Source: Onchocerca lupi (Eukaryota; Nematoda; Chromadorea; Rhabditida; Onchocercidae). From it: a stretch of DNA of 64,000 nucleotides. The notes below the pieces were generated by a model. The model was given only the letters and a program-made list of their open reading frames with translations. It made no database searches and was not told where the DNA came from. Both the position numbers and the translations under genes were made by a program. This document shows positions 52,017-64,000 of this stretch, piece by piece (the stretch's first letter is position 1; every line of letters starts with the position of its first letter). Location of the stretch: positions 16,264-80,263 of the forward strand of contig JAOVVO010000368.1 of NCBI GenBank assembly GCA_028564675.1, in the 5' to 3' direction.

Positions 52017-54477
52017 ATGGAGAAGTCGGCAAGACGCTTGTTAGTGGTACGACATGGAGAACGCTGCGATCTTACCTTCAACCAGCAAGGTTTCCTGTTA
52101 TTGTTGTCCGTGGATATATTTTCCCAAACTTCTTTGCTGTGCTCGTTTCCCGTTTGATCCTAGCTAATGAAAAGGGAGAAGCTTCAGTATGATTTTCTTT
52201 GAAAGCATGGATTATGATGATAATGGTATTTAATTGCACAATATTAGGAGGGAATCTCGATTATACATTAAGAAAATGAGAAGATATCGATATTTTTATC
52301 AGCTTGTTTCATACTGTGATATCTTATATTTTTCTATGCTCTTCATATAGTTTTTACAGGTTATGGTTACTGCTAGAACAAGATCTCTGTTGCCAGTCTG
52401 ATGCTTTCTTCAAAAAGCAGTCCAGTTCTCTGGTAACCGGGCATAATTTTTAATTCATTTCTAGGAATTAATTGGATGAAACAAGCTTTCGATACTAATG
52501 GAAGATATCATCCGTTTGATTTAAATTTACCAAGAAACCTACCAAAACGTAATGATGGATTCGAAATGTTTGCATCTGATACACCGCTGACTGAAATGGG
52601 CTATTTGCAATCGAAACTCACAGGTTTTCCGTTTATTCTCTTTAATGTTAATCTTTATGTTCCATACTTATTTATTAATGTATGTTTGTTTTCGCCTTTT
52701 ATACTTCTTTATATGTTCCATAATTGTGGAAACTATATTTGATTGTCAAGTACAAGTTTCTAATAAATATGGTATTTTATTACTTACATTGATGCATCTT
52801 TTACTATTTAAGTGTTGAAAGATCTTTGCTAAACGATTACACAAATATATATAATTATTATTGAAGTACTTCAGTCCCTCATACGATGATTATATCAAAA
52901 CTTTGATTAATGTTTGTATGGTACCTAACAAATAATCTCTTTTTCAACTTAATTAGTTTTGTCTTTAATCGAATTTCTGAAAGACAACAAACAACCTGAT
53001 TAGACAAGTTATTTTCGGAAGGCCTATTCAGGCTTCTGCATTTTAACCATAGTTCTGAATCATTCTTCTCCATTTTTATTTCTATTGTTGTTTCATTTTT
53101 TTAAATCTTGTTCCTCCTGTTTATAATTCCATCATTTTCACATTTTATCTTCTACTTCTATAATATTGTTTTATATTTCGAAGTCATCCTATCTTCTTTT
53201 GAATCCTTGTCCCAATTATTTTTTCTCATACTTTTTATCTCTGAAATTCATATCTGATCAGGATATATCCTCACTGTATTAGAAAGACTCTTACATCAAC
53301 TATTTCTTTTTTATTGATGGAAGTCAAAATTAGAATAACTATTGCAGTACGGGATAGGAAAAAAAGATTTATTCATGTTTTTTTTTTCCTTTTTTGAAAT
53401 TCATTTGTTTATCACATAATCAGCTTTTCTTGTATTAGATTTATCACTGTTTTTCTAGGCAGAGCTTTGCGAGACCATGGGGTGAAAGTGGATCATGTTT
53501 ATTGTTCTTCTGCCTTACGATGTGTGCAAACTGCTGTTGGCATCATTAAAGGTTTCCTTTTAAATTTCCAATTCTAAGTTTTGCTCTGCTGGTTTTGTCA
53601 CACACTTCGCTAATAAATGGCTAAATATAAGTAATTATCCAAGCTGAATAGAATTATTTTTTCAATTTTTTGATTTATTATATCAGTGCTGGTTCAGTCT
53701 GTGCTGAATCCTTTGTAGGTATGAATAGTCGTACATTGAAAATCAACGTTGAACCGGGACTTTATGAATGGATGTATTGGTGCCGAAATAGTATTCCATC
53801 CTGGATGACTCCAGAAGAGCTTAATCGTCTTGGTTATCCGATTAATTCTTACTATATACCTTTGTTAAAGCCAAATGATTTGTGCCTAAATGAAACATTG
53901 AACGGTTTCTATGAAAGATCCTTTGCATTGGTCAGCAAAATACTCTCCATTCATAGAGAAGGTACAATTTTCACGAGAAGACATATTATTAGCTTTAAAC
54001 TAAAGTGTTTCCGAAATTCGCTTGTTGGAAAACTTCCATTGCAAACGATTGCCACTTTTACGATGTTGAACTTTATAAGTGATTAGGACATATATATATA
54101 AATGAAATAATTTTTGTTTCTTAAAAAAAGTTTTTTCAAGTTCAAAAAATATGCGTTTTGCAGAAGTTTGTAGTTTAATCATTCCATCATTTACCTCTAT
54201 AGGAACAGTACTTCTGGTAACACATGGTCCATCAGTGGATGCCTTGACACGGCAACTTTGTGGTGGGACGCCAAGAACTCCAGAGGATTTCATGTACAGA
54301 CTCCAACAAATACCATATTTGGCATGCTTACAAATAATAGAACAGTCCATCAATAGTGATAGTAATGGCAGTGTCAATAGCAGCACTGGTAACACTAGTA
54401 ATAAATCATGGAAATTCGGTGGATCACCGATACCTCCACTCACGCATGCTTCCAATTCTGCATTTGATATAAAGTAA
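52017..54477 (+). CDS. 2H histidine phosphatase, UBASH3/Sts catalytic-domain type
   Basis: Member of the phosphoglycerate-mutase-like branch of histidine phosphatases. Five exons: 52017-52089, 52465-52623, 53459-53551, 53719-53961, 54203-54477; 280 residues. Catalytic residues are present: RHGE at 12-15 (nucleophile H13), R98 in CSSALRCVQTA, E120 in VEPGLYEW, and H197 in VTHGPS. Blocks such as GRYHPFDLNLPRNLPKR, KIPYL-like QQIPYL and PPLTH follow the C-terminal phosphatase domain of vertebrate UBASH3A/B. The UBA and SH3 domains of those proteins are absent, so this is a stand-alone enzyme, as in other invertebrates. A Ser/Asn-rich insertion (about 245-262) precedes the end. The stop at 54475-54477 overlaps a donor-like AAAGTAAGT, so a further exon is possible. 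Substrate unknown. Confidence 0.88.
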
Positions 54478-56285
54478 GTAGCAAGATTATTGATAAACGG
54501 AATCGAAATTTAATGCAGTTAAAAAGTCTGATTAATTTATGTCTTTTTTTTTTTTCAAGCATAATGTATAAATAAATTGCGATAAAATTACATTTGGTTT
54601 CATTACCATGATGGTGTCTCTTTGAATTGTTTATGGAAATAACTAAATTCTTGTGTAATTAAGTTCAAAAAAAAAAAAAAACTGAAGAACTTCTGAATAT
54701 AAGAAGATTGTTTTTTCAGGCTTCTATCTCCTAATTCGTCATACATCATCAGTACTTTCAGTTCAGATCAATAAAAAAGTCTGATATGTACATTTTAAGC
54801 AGTAATTTATGTAGGAATGTGCTCAGATGTAGATTGTAGGTTTTCTTTTTCTTTTTTTTTTTTTTCAATTTTTTGTTTTTTGCGAGCTATAGGTGAAAGG
54901 CAGAAAGAGAAAGTCTTCGGTTATAATGATCATTTATGAGATTTTTCCTTTATACAGAAACATTGGTCAAAATTCCCAATAAATTTTCATATATCATTGT
55001 CCTTGCATGTAACTCTCTTTAAGGTTGCCCACTTTACTCATTTAGAATATATAAGAATCAGTTGATAAATAAGCTTCATTCAGATATAATCAGTTAAACA
55101 AGAAGTGAGTTTGTCTACTTTCATCAGTTTTCTTGAATTATGAAGAGGAAAATTTGCTTAGTAACAGTTTCTACATTCTAATGGCAAATGCATGCTAAAG
55201 CACAAATAGAATCGTATATTGGTTATAGAAAAAGATATACTAAGTTCATGCCATTTCAATGAATGAATTGTTTCTAGATTTTTATGTTAAACTTTCCTTG
55301 ATTATAACATTGATTTATTATTATTGAAATATTATGGATATTATTGCAGTTAATGCTATTTATTTGATACCAATTTCTGCATATTCCCGTTTGGCTTTAA
55401 AACGTTTTTATGCAAAAAAGCTTTTTTTTTTGTCATATTCAGCTCCAGTTACTCATGACCTATTTAATATCAAATTTGAAAGCCAAATATCAGCTATCAA
55501 CCAATGTCGTAATGCATTTTTGCATAAAATTCAAGCATACTTCTCGAGGTTACGGAAATATAATTGTTGACCGGAATCTCATTCAAGTAGGACATTAAAT
55601 GTGAGCCTCTTCAAGAAATCCAGAAATTCCCGGTGCAAATTGATGTATATTAACTGTACTGTATTATTTGTAAGAGTTTTTCTAGTGCTTGATGGTATTT
55701 CTTCACTGTCATTTATTTAGGAAATATTAATTTCATTATAATAAATTTTTTCCGTCCGCATAATTTTAAATGATGCTGAGCAATAGATTTCATTATTTAG
55801 TTCACTCCCGATGTCTATTGGGTATTCTCGAAAGTTCCATCGAAGTGCAGAGACGCTGTTTTCACAGTGTGAACGCGAGGTCGTTATGTTGATGTGGCTA
55901 TGCGTCATTCTCAGGTTGGGCGTCCTCATTTCGGGTCTTTGATGTTAGTCCTTCTGTCTTTGGCTCAGATTGGTCTCTCTAGCTGTTTAATACAATCGGA
56001 GCATATTCTTCATAAGGAGATACCACGATCAGATTGTGGTATATTGCGAGTAATGGCTGCCTATTTTCATTATTCTGTTTCATTTCTAACCAATGATGAT
56101 GTCTGCTAATCCTACGTATTTTGCACAGTATGCAGTCGGACCGGTTGGATTCATAAGAAATCACATTTGTCCTGACATATAAAGTAGGATTCCTAGAACT
56201 GCTTATCCATTTAATTTTCCGATTCCGCATATCGTTTTTGATAGAGAATTAATTATGCATCCTAATTGCAAAATTGATATTTCAG
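54478..56285. other. intergenic region with an uncertain small open frame
   Basis: 1.8 kb of AT-rich sequence with poly-T runs. A 69-codon open frame at 55900-56109 (+) begins MRHSQVGRPHFGS and contains a signal-peptide-like segment (LMLVLLSLAQIGLSSC), in slightly GC-richer sequence, but has no other support. The acceptor-like TTGATATTTCAG at its end (56274-56285) is a candidate trans-splice site for the selenoprotein K gene. Confidence 0.4.
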
Positions 56286-56303
56286 TTATAATTTGCAACA
56301 AGG

Positions 56304-57228
56304 ATGCCATACGTCGACTCAAGTAAGTTTTCATATCCCATATTTACTTCCTATCCCGTCAGTCCGAACTCTTAAAGCTGATTTCGAGACTTTGTCTCAT
56401 TGCTTAAGACAATTGAGTTAAAGACTTAACTGAATTGAATCAAAAATTATAGTGAAAGGGAAGTTGAGTTGTTTCATAACTGCTCGGAAAAAAAGAAGTT
56501 GGGGAGTTCTTTTAAATGAAACTTACATAGTTGGCCATCTCTATCCATCTCTACAGTACGCCTTTAAAAATACTATCGTTGTAGTGGAATGAAAATCTCG
56601 ATCATAAGAAGTTGTGAAACATCTTGCACTATCTCCTGAGTATTCTCATATCTCCCCCTGGATTTTTTTCAGGTGGAAATATTGTGGAATCAAAAAAGTC
56701 GATATTGGACTTACTTTGGCAGTTCTTTGCTTTTTTTTTATATTTGTAAGTTTTTATGGTTTCTTTTCTTTCTTTACTTTTTACAATGCGAAACTTTTGG
56801 TATAAGTTGCTATTTAGGAATGAGTTTTAATGTAACAAGTGAGACAGTTAGATCTTTTTTTACTATTTACAGTTTCCAAACACTTTTTGGACCGCTAATT
56901 GGTGAGGCGGGGGATAGGTCATTTCGACGCAGACACGGTTGGAATGGCAATGATCGATGGCCTGGAAGTGGCGGTCCGGGTGGACCTCCAAGAGGTATAA
57001 AAATTGTGCTAATAACAAATATATAAAAATATTTACAATAACTTTTGCTATAGTTTTATCAGCAAATCTTAAATTTTAATTTATCTCTAAAAATCATTTT
57101 GATTAAAAATAGATCAATTGAATTTTTATATTTTAGGTGGGTATGAAACAGGACGGCGTCCTATAGGACGTCCAACCTTCTCTTCCGGGATGTCATGCCC
57201 TCCAATGGCTGGTGGCAGCTGAGGATAA
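56304..57228 (+). CDS. SELENOK: selenoprotein K, with selenocysteine TGA at 57220-57222
   Basis: Small ER membrane protein of the ERAD/palmitoylation machinery (partner of DHHC6 and p97 in mammals). Four exons in phase: 56304-56322, 56673-56745, 56873-56994, 57137-57228; 101 residues including Sec100. The N-terminus MPYVDSSGNIVESKKSILD parallels human SELENOK, one transmembrane segment follows (DLLWQFFAFFLYFFQTLF), then a basic Gly/Pro/Arg-rich tail. The C-terminus reads CPPMAGGS-TGA-G-TAA; the human protein ends PPPMAGG-U-GR. The TGA therefore lies at, or one residue beyond, the family's selenocysteine, and is followed by one glycine codon and a TAA. A SECIS-like stem-loop begins about 65 nt downstream. 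If TGA were a true stop the protein would end at Ser99. Confidence 0.88.
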
Positions 57229-57270
57229 AGTAGGTTCAGCTATAATCTAAGCTGGACAAAGTGATTGTGA

Positions 57271-57340
57271 TCAGCAAGAGGATTCTGTGATGCAGATTAG
57301 CCAAATCTCGCCGGAGAAGCTTTTCTGCTGATTTCCACTG
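57271..57340 (+). promoter_or_regulatory. SELENOK: candidate form 2 SECIS element
   Basis: All core features are visible. The non-Watson-Crick quartet is formed by TGAT (57288-57291) and TGAT (57329-57332), giving U.U, G.A, A.G, U.U in order. Helix II pairs GCAGA (57292-57296) with TCTGC (57324-57328) and AGC (57299-57301) with GCT (57319-57321), with two U.U mismatches between. The unpaired apical AAA is at 57303-57305, 12 nt after GTGA, the expected spacing. A mini-stem TCTC/GAGA (57306-57309 / 57314-57317) above it makes this the form 2 type. Helix I below the quartet is only partly evident. It directs Sec insertion at 57220. Confidence 0.85.
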
Positions 57341-59572
57341 TTGGTCTCTTTCTTGCTGTTTCTGGACTAATTACTGAATACTTGTAATATTTCATTGTTT
57401 ACAATTCTCAAATCCAAATGTCGCTTTCATTTATTTCCTCTCTTTTTTGCCAATTACTATTCATTGTGTTTCAATCCTTTTTTACTATGTCAATCAGAAA
57501 ATGAATTACCAGGTGAGCCGTTCCCGGGTATCCTAATCCGTATTTTAAAATCCAAGATGACTATGCTTGTTTTTATTTCAAGAAAATCATTCGCTATTTC
57601 TACTGCTCATTTATATTCGTAATAGCTCTGCATGATATCATGAATTTAGATTTTCATTTTTTGTTATCATTCTATAAACTATTGTTAAAGTTAGCATCAT
57701 TCTTGCAGGAAACGTGAAGAAAATCGTCCAACATCCCTTTTTTGGTGTTGACAAGAAATAATCTCGGCGGGGAATCACTTTTTTGCATTCTTTCCTTGGG
57801 ACAGTGCAGAATTATAACATTCATCAGCTATTGATTATTCCAGTAGTTCGGAAAAAAAAAGTGCATTTTAAGACCTTATTTTTACTTCCATTTCTCATTT
57901 TTCACTTCGAATAGTCCTGCTGCTGAAATGATAACTTTAAAATTTGATAAATTCTAACTGTTCTTGGCCTAACATTTGTTGATTAGGGATAAACAGTAAG
58001 GGCATAACACAAAATGGGCAGATTATGATAATACAAGTTGTATTTTAGATCTTTTGGTTCTTTTTTTTTTTTGTAAAATGCAGTTTAAAATTCTACTTAA
58101 TATTACACAATTAAGCGAAAATAATGTTTTGTGGGGTGATTTGAAAAAAAAAATGAATCGATATGGAGGCCAAATATTGCTATAGATAATTCTATTCTCA
58201 GCATATGATTTTTGGAATTTTGATTTTTATAAATAAAATCTACCATAAATAGCGCAGTCCTAATTCATGTCTAACTACAGGCTGTACTCTAATTCCTCAA
58301 ACAGAACAAACTATTACTGGATGCAGAAAATTTTGAAAGAACCAGAGCAAATGTAGATATTCGTAGTACAAAGGACTATCCATATATTCATTTTTGGATG
58401 TATTCATTTTCTCAGTTATCCCAAACTTCACTCTGTAACTTCAAAAAAAAAAAAAAAAAAAAAAAAAACGCAATGCTTAAAGATATATCCATCTTCTCTA
58501 CATAGTTTGCGTAGTTCCCAATGCTGTTTGGTAATGGAGAACCGCTGACAAGATCGTTAATCTTATGCACGTACTACTATCAGATGAATTAAGTATAAAA
58601 GACGGAACATCAAATCCGAAGACCTACTCAAATAACGGGTTGATGATTATTACATTATGTAAATAGAAAAAACCGCTTCTAAGTCCATTTAAATATCATT
58701 TCCAGAAGGATGAGATTAAAGATTCTGTGCGAGAGCTACATGCGATAAATTCTAGATGAGAGATCTTATGTGAATTAAGTTATAAATTACAATTTGTAAG
58801 AAGCGTTTCACAGATAAATTCAAACTGATTTCGAATTTCACTCCTAAAATTTGAGAAATGCAGCTTTTTGACTTCAGTAAAGTTTTTAGAAATTGATTCT
58901 TGCATTCCAGATTCTACAAACCTATAGCAAAGATACGGAATAAATTAAAAAAAGACTGGCTAGAAAAAGCTGCCACAAAATCATTGTTGAGTTTAACATC
59001 CGATAACGGAAGATGGAAATCATGAAAAAAAGAAAAAAAGTGAAGCAGAACAGATTAGAGCGGAAGAATGACAGAAAATAAAAAAAAATTAAGATCTTAT
59101 CATGTATCATGTGGAAAATCGAAAAAAGCGTTAACGATTTCGACGAAGCAAAAACAATACGTACGAAAAGATCACCACAGACCATTACATCGTTGCCTAT
59201 ACAATACATTATGTTATGCTGATACCCAAATACGACAGTTTTCAAATTCAGACACCATAAGTTTTGTCAACGTGCTGTTGTTGTATTAGCTGCTAAAATT
59301 ATTCACAATGTATAAATAAAAATGGTTTGAAATGGAAATACGGTTCATCAAAAAAGTAATTATGGGACTTATAAAATAATACTACTAATTGGAAATGCAT
59401 GAGGTAGGAATGATTCACGTCGTTCTACCTAACGCACCAGCTCCTCTATTCTGTAACTACCGAAACAGTGGCATTCTTCGTGCAAAATCTAGCAGGAAAA
59501 CTTTTCATCTTCTTATTGACAAAGTAACTTCAATATAAAACATCTCCTTGCTAGCAATTTAATTTGAAATTC
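57341..59572. other. intergenic region between convergent selenoprotein K and nucleobindin genes
   Basis: 2.2 kb with no gene recognised. A 26-nt poly-A run lies at 58443-58468. Splice-like motifs near 57489 and 57709 do not join into a coding sequence. The open frames at 58922-59289 on both strands are low-complexity Lys/Phe-rich shadows of AT-rich sequence. Confidence 0.5.
58443..58468. repeat. poly-A homopolymer, 26 nt
   Basis: Uninterrupted A run in the intergenic region between the selenoprotein K and nucleobindin genes. It is not adjacent to any coding end, and its length may be inexact in the assembly. Confidence 0.9.
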
Positions 59573-62500
59573 TCAACTGTTAACCTCATCCATTTGCTGC
59601 TGCTGTACAGACTGAATAGGCTCAACATGTTTTACTGGAATTTGATGGGATTGTTGTGCGAACATATCACCAACTTGGTCGCTAGGTGCATCGAGCCTCT
59701 GCATTGGTGTTTGATCAGGTTGAATCATTCGACTAGGATCAGACGTGGGTGCAGGTGTCGAATAGACAAATTCCCCCCATCCTTGCTGCTTTGCATATTC
59801 CTTTTCAAAAATCTCTAATTCTTCCTTGGTGTATTGTTCTTTGTCGCCAATATCTTCCCAACCCTGATCCGGTTTTTCCTCTTGCGCTTCCCTATCCTGA
59901 AGTTATATTCAAATCTGAATGAAACAGATACAAAGAACTGCTTGAAATATTGTTAGCTTTTCTACAGCAGACGTGAAATACAGTAAGATAAACCGCAAGA
60001 AATTCAGCACGCGAAATACGATGATCACCATCTGTGTCCATTTGTTTCATTACATGATCACGCATCCGATACAACTCCTCAAGCCTGAAAAAAATTCACT
60101 GATTTTCGAGAAATACAGTCCACTTCGAAACAAAATAAAAAGCTGGTAAAAAGTAACAACAACATCAAATTCTCTTTCTTGAAAATGTAGGAATTCACCT
60201 TTCAACGTCAGAAAAATTATTAAGTTTCTCGATTTCTGGTAAAAAGATGGTATTCAACTCATCATAGCTCCAATAACCATCATTATTTCTATCATGCAAA
60301 CCAAAGAGTGTTGTTGGGTCATATGCATCTTTATCGAGCTGCAAAAATAAAGTCTCAAATTCGTAGCTTCCTGATGTATTTCGATTATTAATAGTAAGAG
60401 AATACTTGAACTAGATTATTCTTAAGTAAAATCCTGAGTCCTCGGACCTACGCCTTCAAATTACTTGTTCGTTCAGATAATATGTGCTACAGTGCAATAT
60501 TTTTAAATGAAACAAAAAAAGAAATTGTATTTTAGAATATCTACAAGGAAAAAGGAATAAGTCACTATTTAAAGTCGTTTGTTACCTTACTTTAATCAAC
60601 AAATACCTTATCAGTACTTTCCCAAACTTTTCTTAATTGATTAAGACTTCCCGGATGTTTCAACGGTTCATGCTTATTATGTCGCTGCCGCTGCTCCTCC
60701 ATCTGTCGCATGTACTCCTCTCGTTCCGTTTGAATCATTTGTGCCTGCTTTATGTGTCAAATCCAACGTTTTGTCACAAATAATATTCAAAAGAGAACAG
60801 AAGTAAACCATTCTGTCTTTTAAAGAAAATAAGCCATTTTGCCTTTTAAAGAAAATCTAAATGTAGGACTACTCAATGGACTCCTCGTGCTGGCAAAGAT
60901 GATTCATGGAAGATAAAATCATCCATAAATCAACGAACACCAACCGAAAATCTAATATAAGACGATACGATCAATAAATTAAATGGGTAAGTCTCAGCAC
61001 AGATACAAGACCCAGAGAATATGAAACTATCAAAAACCGTTGTCGAAATAAAAGAATGACGAATACCATTTTATGATCTTCTTCAGCCCTTTTTTTCATT
61101 TCATATTGTTTGAAGTCTTGTTTTCGCTGTTCTTCCAATTCATCCATATCAGTTACTACCTGCAAATTATTGTATGATAAATGATCCATAAAATATTAGT
61201 AAAAGATAATAAAAAGCCAACTTTGACTATAAGTTTCCGTAAATCTTCTTGACTGAATGTTTCCCAGTTGTTGAAATCCAAATGCTCTGGTATCTAAAAT
61301 AATTAAGATATAAACAAAAATAATATATAATTTTCTGGAATTCTCAAATAAAAATTGTTGTTCAATATCCCTTATAATAAGCTTCTCGATTAACCTTCCT
61401 TATCAAAAGATGAAAAAAATGAAATGACTGAAAAGTTTTGTTGATTTAAGTTACAAATTGTTCATCACGCAAACTCCAAGCCACTTTTCCTCATAAGTTT
61501 TCCAATAATTACTGTTACTTCATGATTTAACTACCACGTAGCTTGGATTTTAACATTCCTCTCAGTTTCTGACATTTCAACGTGTTTTGGTAATTTGAAA
61601 TATTCAATGAAAATGAATCATTGCAGGTATGTTGCTAAAACTCATAGTTTAGACTAATCATGATGTTCACTCAGTTTGACCATTTCGGAGCTCTTTTTGT
61701 ATTGCTTAAAAGAAAAGCCAAGTCATGTGAAATAGAATGATGCCCGAAATATGCTCAAATATAACGAAAATTGAAAGAATGTGTAAATCTGAGATTGATA
61801 TTCGGGCAGAGTCACATTCCAAAAACAAAGGTTTTAATCGCTCAACGATATATTGAGAACTGAAGTTTGAAGAACGTACTTGGAAGTTGCTACAACACAA
61901 CGGTATGTTTAAATGAATCCTCTTATATGAATCCATACGATTTTCATAGTCTCAAGAATGCCAAAAATGATGAGCTTGTCATTAAAATAATGTTGTATAT
62001 AACAAATCACTACAGAAGACGTTGCAATATTAATACCAGCAAAGTACAACGATTTTCCTAAGCTATTGCAAACGACAAATAAAGATTCCTTTCGATCAGT
62101 AAGCTCAAAATTACCCCAGATTACTCGGCTTTTTGGAACCTTCTTTCAAACAGACTGTCAGGATTTCACTGACTTTGATATTATGAGTAGCACCACCATC
62201 GGCATTCAGCTGATCCTTAATTTCTTGCTCCAGACGCTGCAATTCCAGTATTTTTGCCTTTGCCAGTTGTTCAATAATATGGGGTTCTAACTTATCGACC
62301 ATTTCTGCTATTTTACCACCCTATAAAGAAATAGTAATTTACTATTAGGGGAAATATGAATGCTGATGCATTAATAATAAACAGTCGGTAAATTAGAGGA
62401 CTGAAAAGAAATCTCATTTTCATTAATGAAATTTCGTGAAATCATATCGACAAAAAGATTAAGTTAAAATATTGGCTTATTGTGTCATCAGATTTTGGAC

Positions 62501-63481
62501 ACTAAAATCTAAGAAATGGATGTCCCAAACTACAGGCTATCCATAAAAAAACAATTGCGGTGGGGCGGATTCGAAAAGTTAGAACTGCACATAATGAAAG
62601 CGGCAAGTTCGAAATGAGAATAGCCACAACTGCGGCAGCCGAATAACAGCAATTGAGTGAATTAATCAAAGTGAAATAGTCAGTAGAATGACAGATGTGA
62701 ATGACTTCATAATACACCACGCTAGATGACTTAATCTTATTTTTAAAGTTGCAGAGTTGAAACCCAACAATAAAATTACAAGTGCTTGAAGAAAGAAAAG
62801 AAAACTAAGTATTTATAGCTCATTTCAATAATTAAAAAAATCTGAAATATGTTCGGATTGTCCACCTGAAATTTCCGCTGTAATCAACGAACAAGTAAAC
62901 AACCATTAAAAAAAGGAAAATAACAATGAAATAGCAAGAGGAACCCGCATTTCTTCCTGTGTCATACTTTGCATTGCTTCTTTCCACTGCGGTGTAGCTT
63001 GTAAGATATTGAGCACGGTTTCCAGATATCTCATATATTTTACATATTTCGCAATTTCTTCTTTCTAAATTATGGTTCCCAATCACAGTTTAAAAAAAAT
63101 TAACTTTATACAATGTAGAATATTCGAGTCTTTCTTTTCTTAACATTTACAGTTAACTTCCATCAGAAACAGACATATTTGAAGTCCTATTTTTCACGTT
63201 GTATGTTATTTCTCTTGAATTCAGTAGGTTAGAACCATATTCCACTAAAAACCTCTCCTTTCGTGTCTTAGTTCTATCAGCTTCCACTGGCCACAAAAAT
63301 TTAATAATATAATAGCAAAGAGTTAACGTACCTGTACCTCTTCTCTCTGTAGCTGTTCCTGCTCCCATTGCCGTTGCATGTCAGCATTCTGTAAATCATC
63401 TGCCGTATCGCGGTTTGGGGGAGCAGCATCTGTGCATAGCGATATTAATACATAGAAGTGTAGTAACCACCGCAAAAACAT
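59573..63481 (-). CDS. nucb-1: nucleobindin (Golgi/secreted EF-hand calcium-binding protein)
   Basis: CALNUC/nesfatin family protein of the secretory pathway that binds calcium and G-alpha subunits. Nine exons in transcript order: 63332-63481, 62945-63064, 62174-62320, 61222-61293, 61067-61159, 60607-60744, 60199-60338, 59994-60084, 59573-59896; 424 residues (human NUCB1 461). A signal peptide starts MFLRWLLHFYVLISLC. The helical region aligns with human NUCB1 without gaps around EEMRGGKIAEMVD, and KQDFKQYEMKKRAEE matches the conserved EEFKRYEM block. EF-hand 1 is D256-R-N-N-D-G-Y-W-S-Y-D-E267 with all ligand positions, and EF-hand 2 is D303-T-D-G-D-H-R-I-S-R-A-E314, where the usual Gly6 is His. 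GWEDIG follows, then a Gln-rich C-terminus. The leucine zipper of vertebrate nucleobindins is not obvious. Several donors are weak (CGG|GTTCCT, AAA|GTTGGC, GCG|GTTTAT) but all keep the frame. Confidence 0.94.
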
Positions 63482-64000
63482 CAGTAGATTGTTGATCCTT
63501 GAAGAAACAAAATGACAATGTTGTGATCCGGCTCATTGAAGAGAAAACTTCAACAACAATGCCTTTTCATTCTCTAATTCGAAATAAGAAAACGAGGTCG
63601 AATAAATAGAAAACTGTTATCAATGTTATTGTAATGATCTATACACCTGCATGTGCAAAAATAATCATCCTCACTCCTAATAGTCGAATTAATATTGAAT
63701 GTAGGGACTGAAAGTTTCGACCTCCATCAAACGTAAATTGAATACACGGAACAATACAAAGGATAACTGAGGATTGATACGGATATCGAAAATGAACTAT
63801 CTATTAATCAAAAAACACAGAGGACTGGTATTGCAAAATCAAAAGTAATATAATTCACGAAATCAACAGGGTATAGAAAACTCTTTGTAATCGAGAGTAG
63901 AGCACGATGTGAAAAGTATAATAGCTCTTCGACACAAAGATCATTATAACTGATAAGAAAAAATGAAATCAACATGAATCGAATGAGAATCTTTATGGAA
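63482..64000. other. upstream flank of the nucleobindin gene
   Basis: About 520 bp of AT-rich sequence up to the window edge. On the minus strand, GTTTCTTCAAG lies 16 nt before the ATG and could be a trans-splice acceptor. No coding sequence or repeat was recognised. Confidence 0.45.

Noticed and set aside
57482..57622. Possible extra 3' exon downstream of selenoprotein K, with splice-like motifs at 57489 and 57709
   Set aside because: The frame terminates immediately after joining, and the coding sequence already ends at the conserved position upstream.

Overview
This is a stretch of AT-rich nuclear DNA from a nematode, most likely a spirurid or filarial worm. The evidence is nine intron-rich protein genes whose closest recognisable relatives are C. 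elegans or human proteins, short phase-consistent introns with TTTCAG-type acceptors, and acceptor-like sites only 2-18 nt upstream of several start codons, as expected for spliced-leader trans-splicing. No bacterial, plasmid, viral or CRISPR features were seen, and no tRNA or rRNA gene was recognised. The species call is an inference.

Layout. 63-278 (-): first coding exon of ddb-1, running off the left edge. 3899-15472 (+): 33-exon calcium-channel alpha2-delta subunit. 19741-23526 (+): small single-pass membrane protein with an activin-receptor/Ly6-like cysteine module and no kinase. 24360-26609 (-): arl-3. 29320-32920 (-): atlastin. 37926-40264 (+): BNIP3/NIX homologue (dct-1). 42060-48298 (+): coiled-coil protein CCDC186 (cccp-1). 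48577-49198: foldback element. 52017-54477 (+): histidine phosphatase related to the catalytic domain of UBASH3/Sts. 56304-57228 (+): selenoprotein K with an in-frame TGA and a SECIS-like stem-loop. 59573-63481 (-): nucleobindin. Exon boundaries were derived by hand from splice signals, reading-frame phase and remembered protein families.

The genes are unrelated housekeeping, membrane-traffic and neuronal loci; nothing suggests an operon or a multi-gene system. Several products share a theme of secretory, ER or organelle membranes: atlastin, selenoprotein K, nucleobindin, CCCP-1, ARL-3 and the alpha2-delta subunit. That is probably coincidence.

The strongest unusual observations are the selenoprotein K locus, where the TGA sits at the family's selenocysteine position and is followed by a stem-loop with every core SECIS feature, and four introns in three genes that fit best with GC rather than GT at the 5' splice site.
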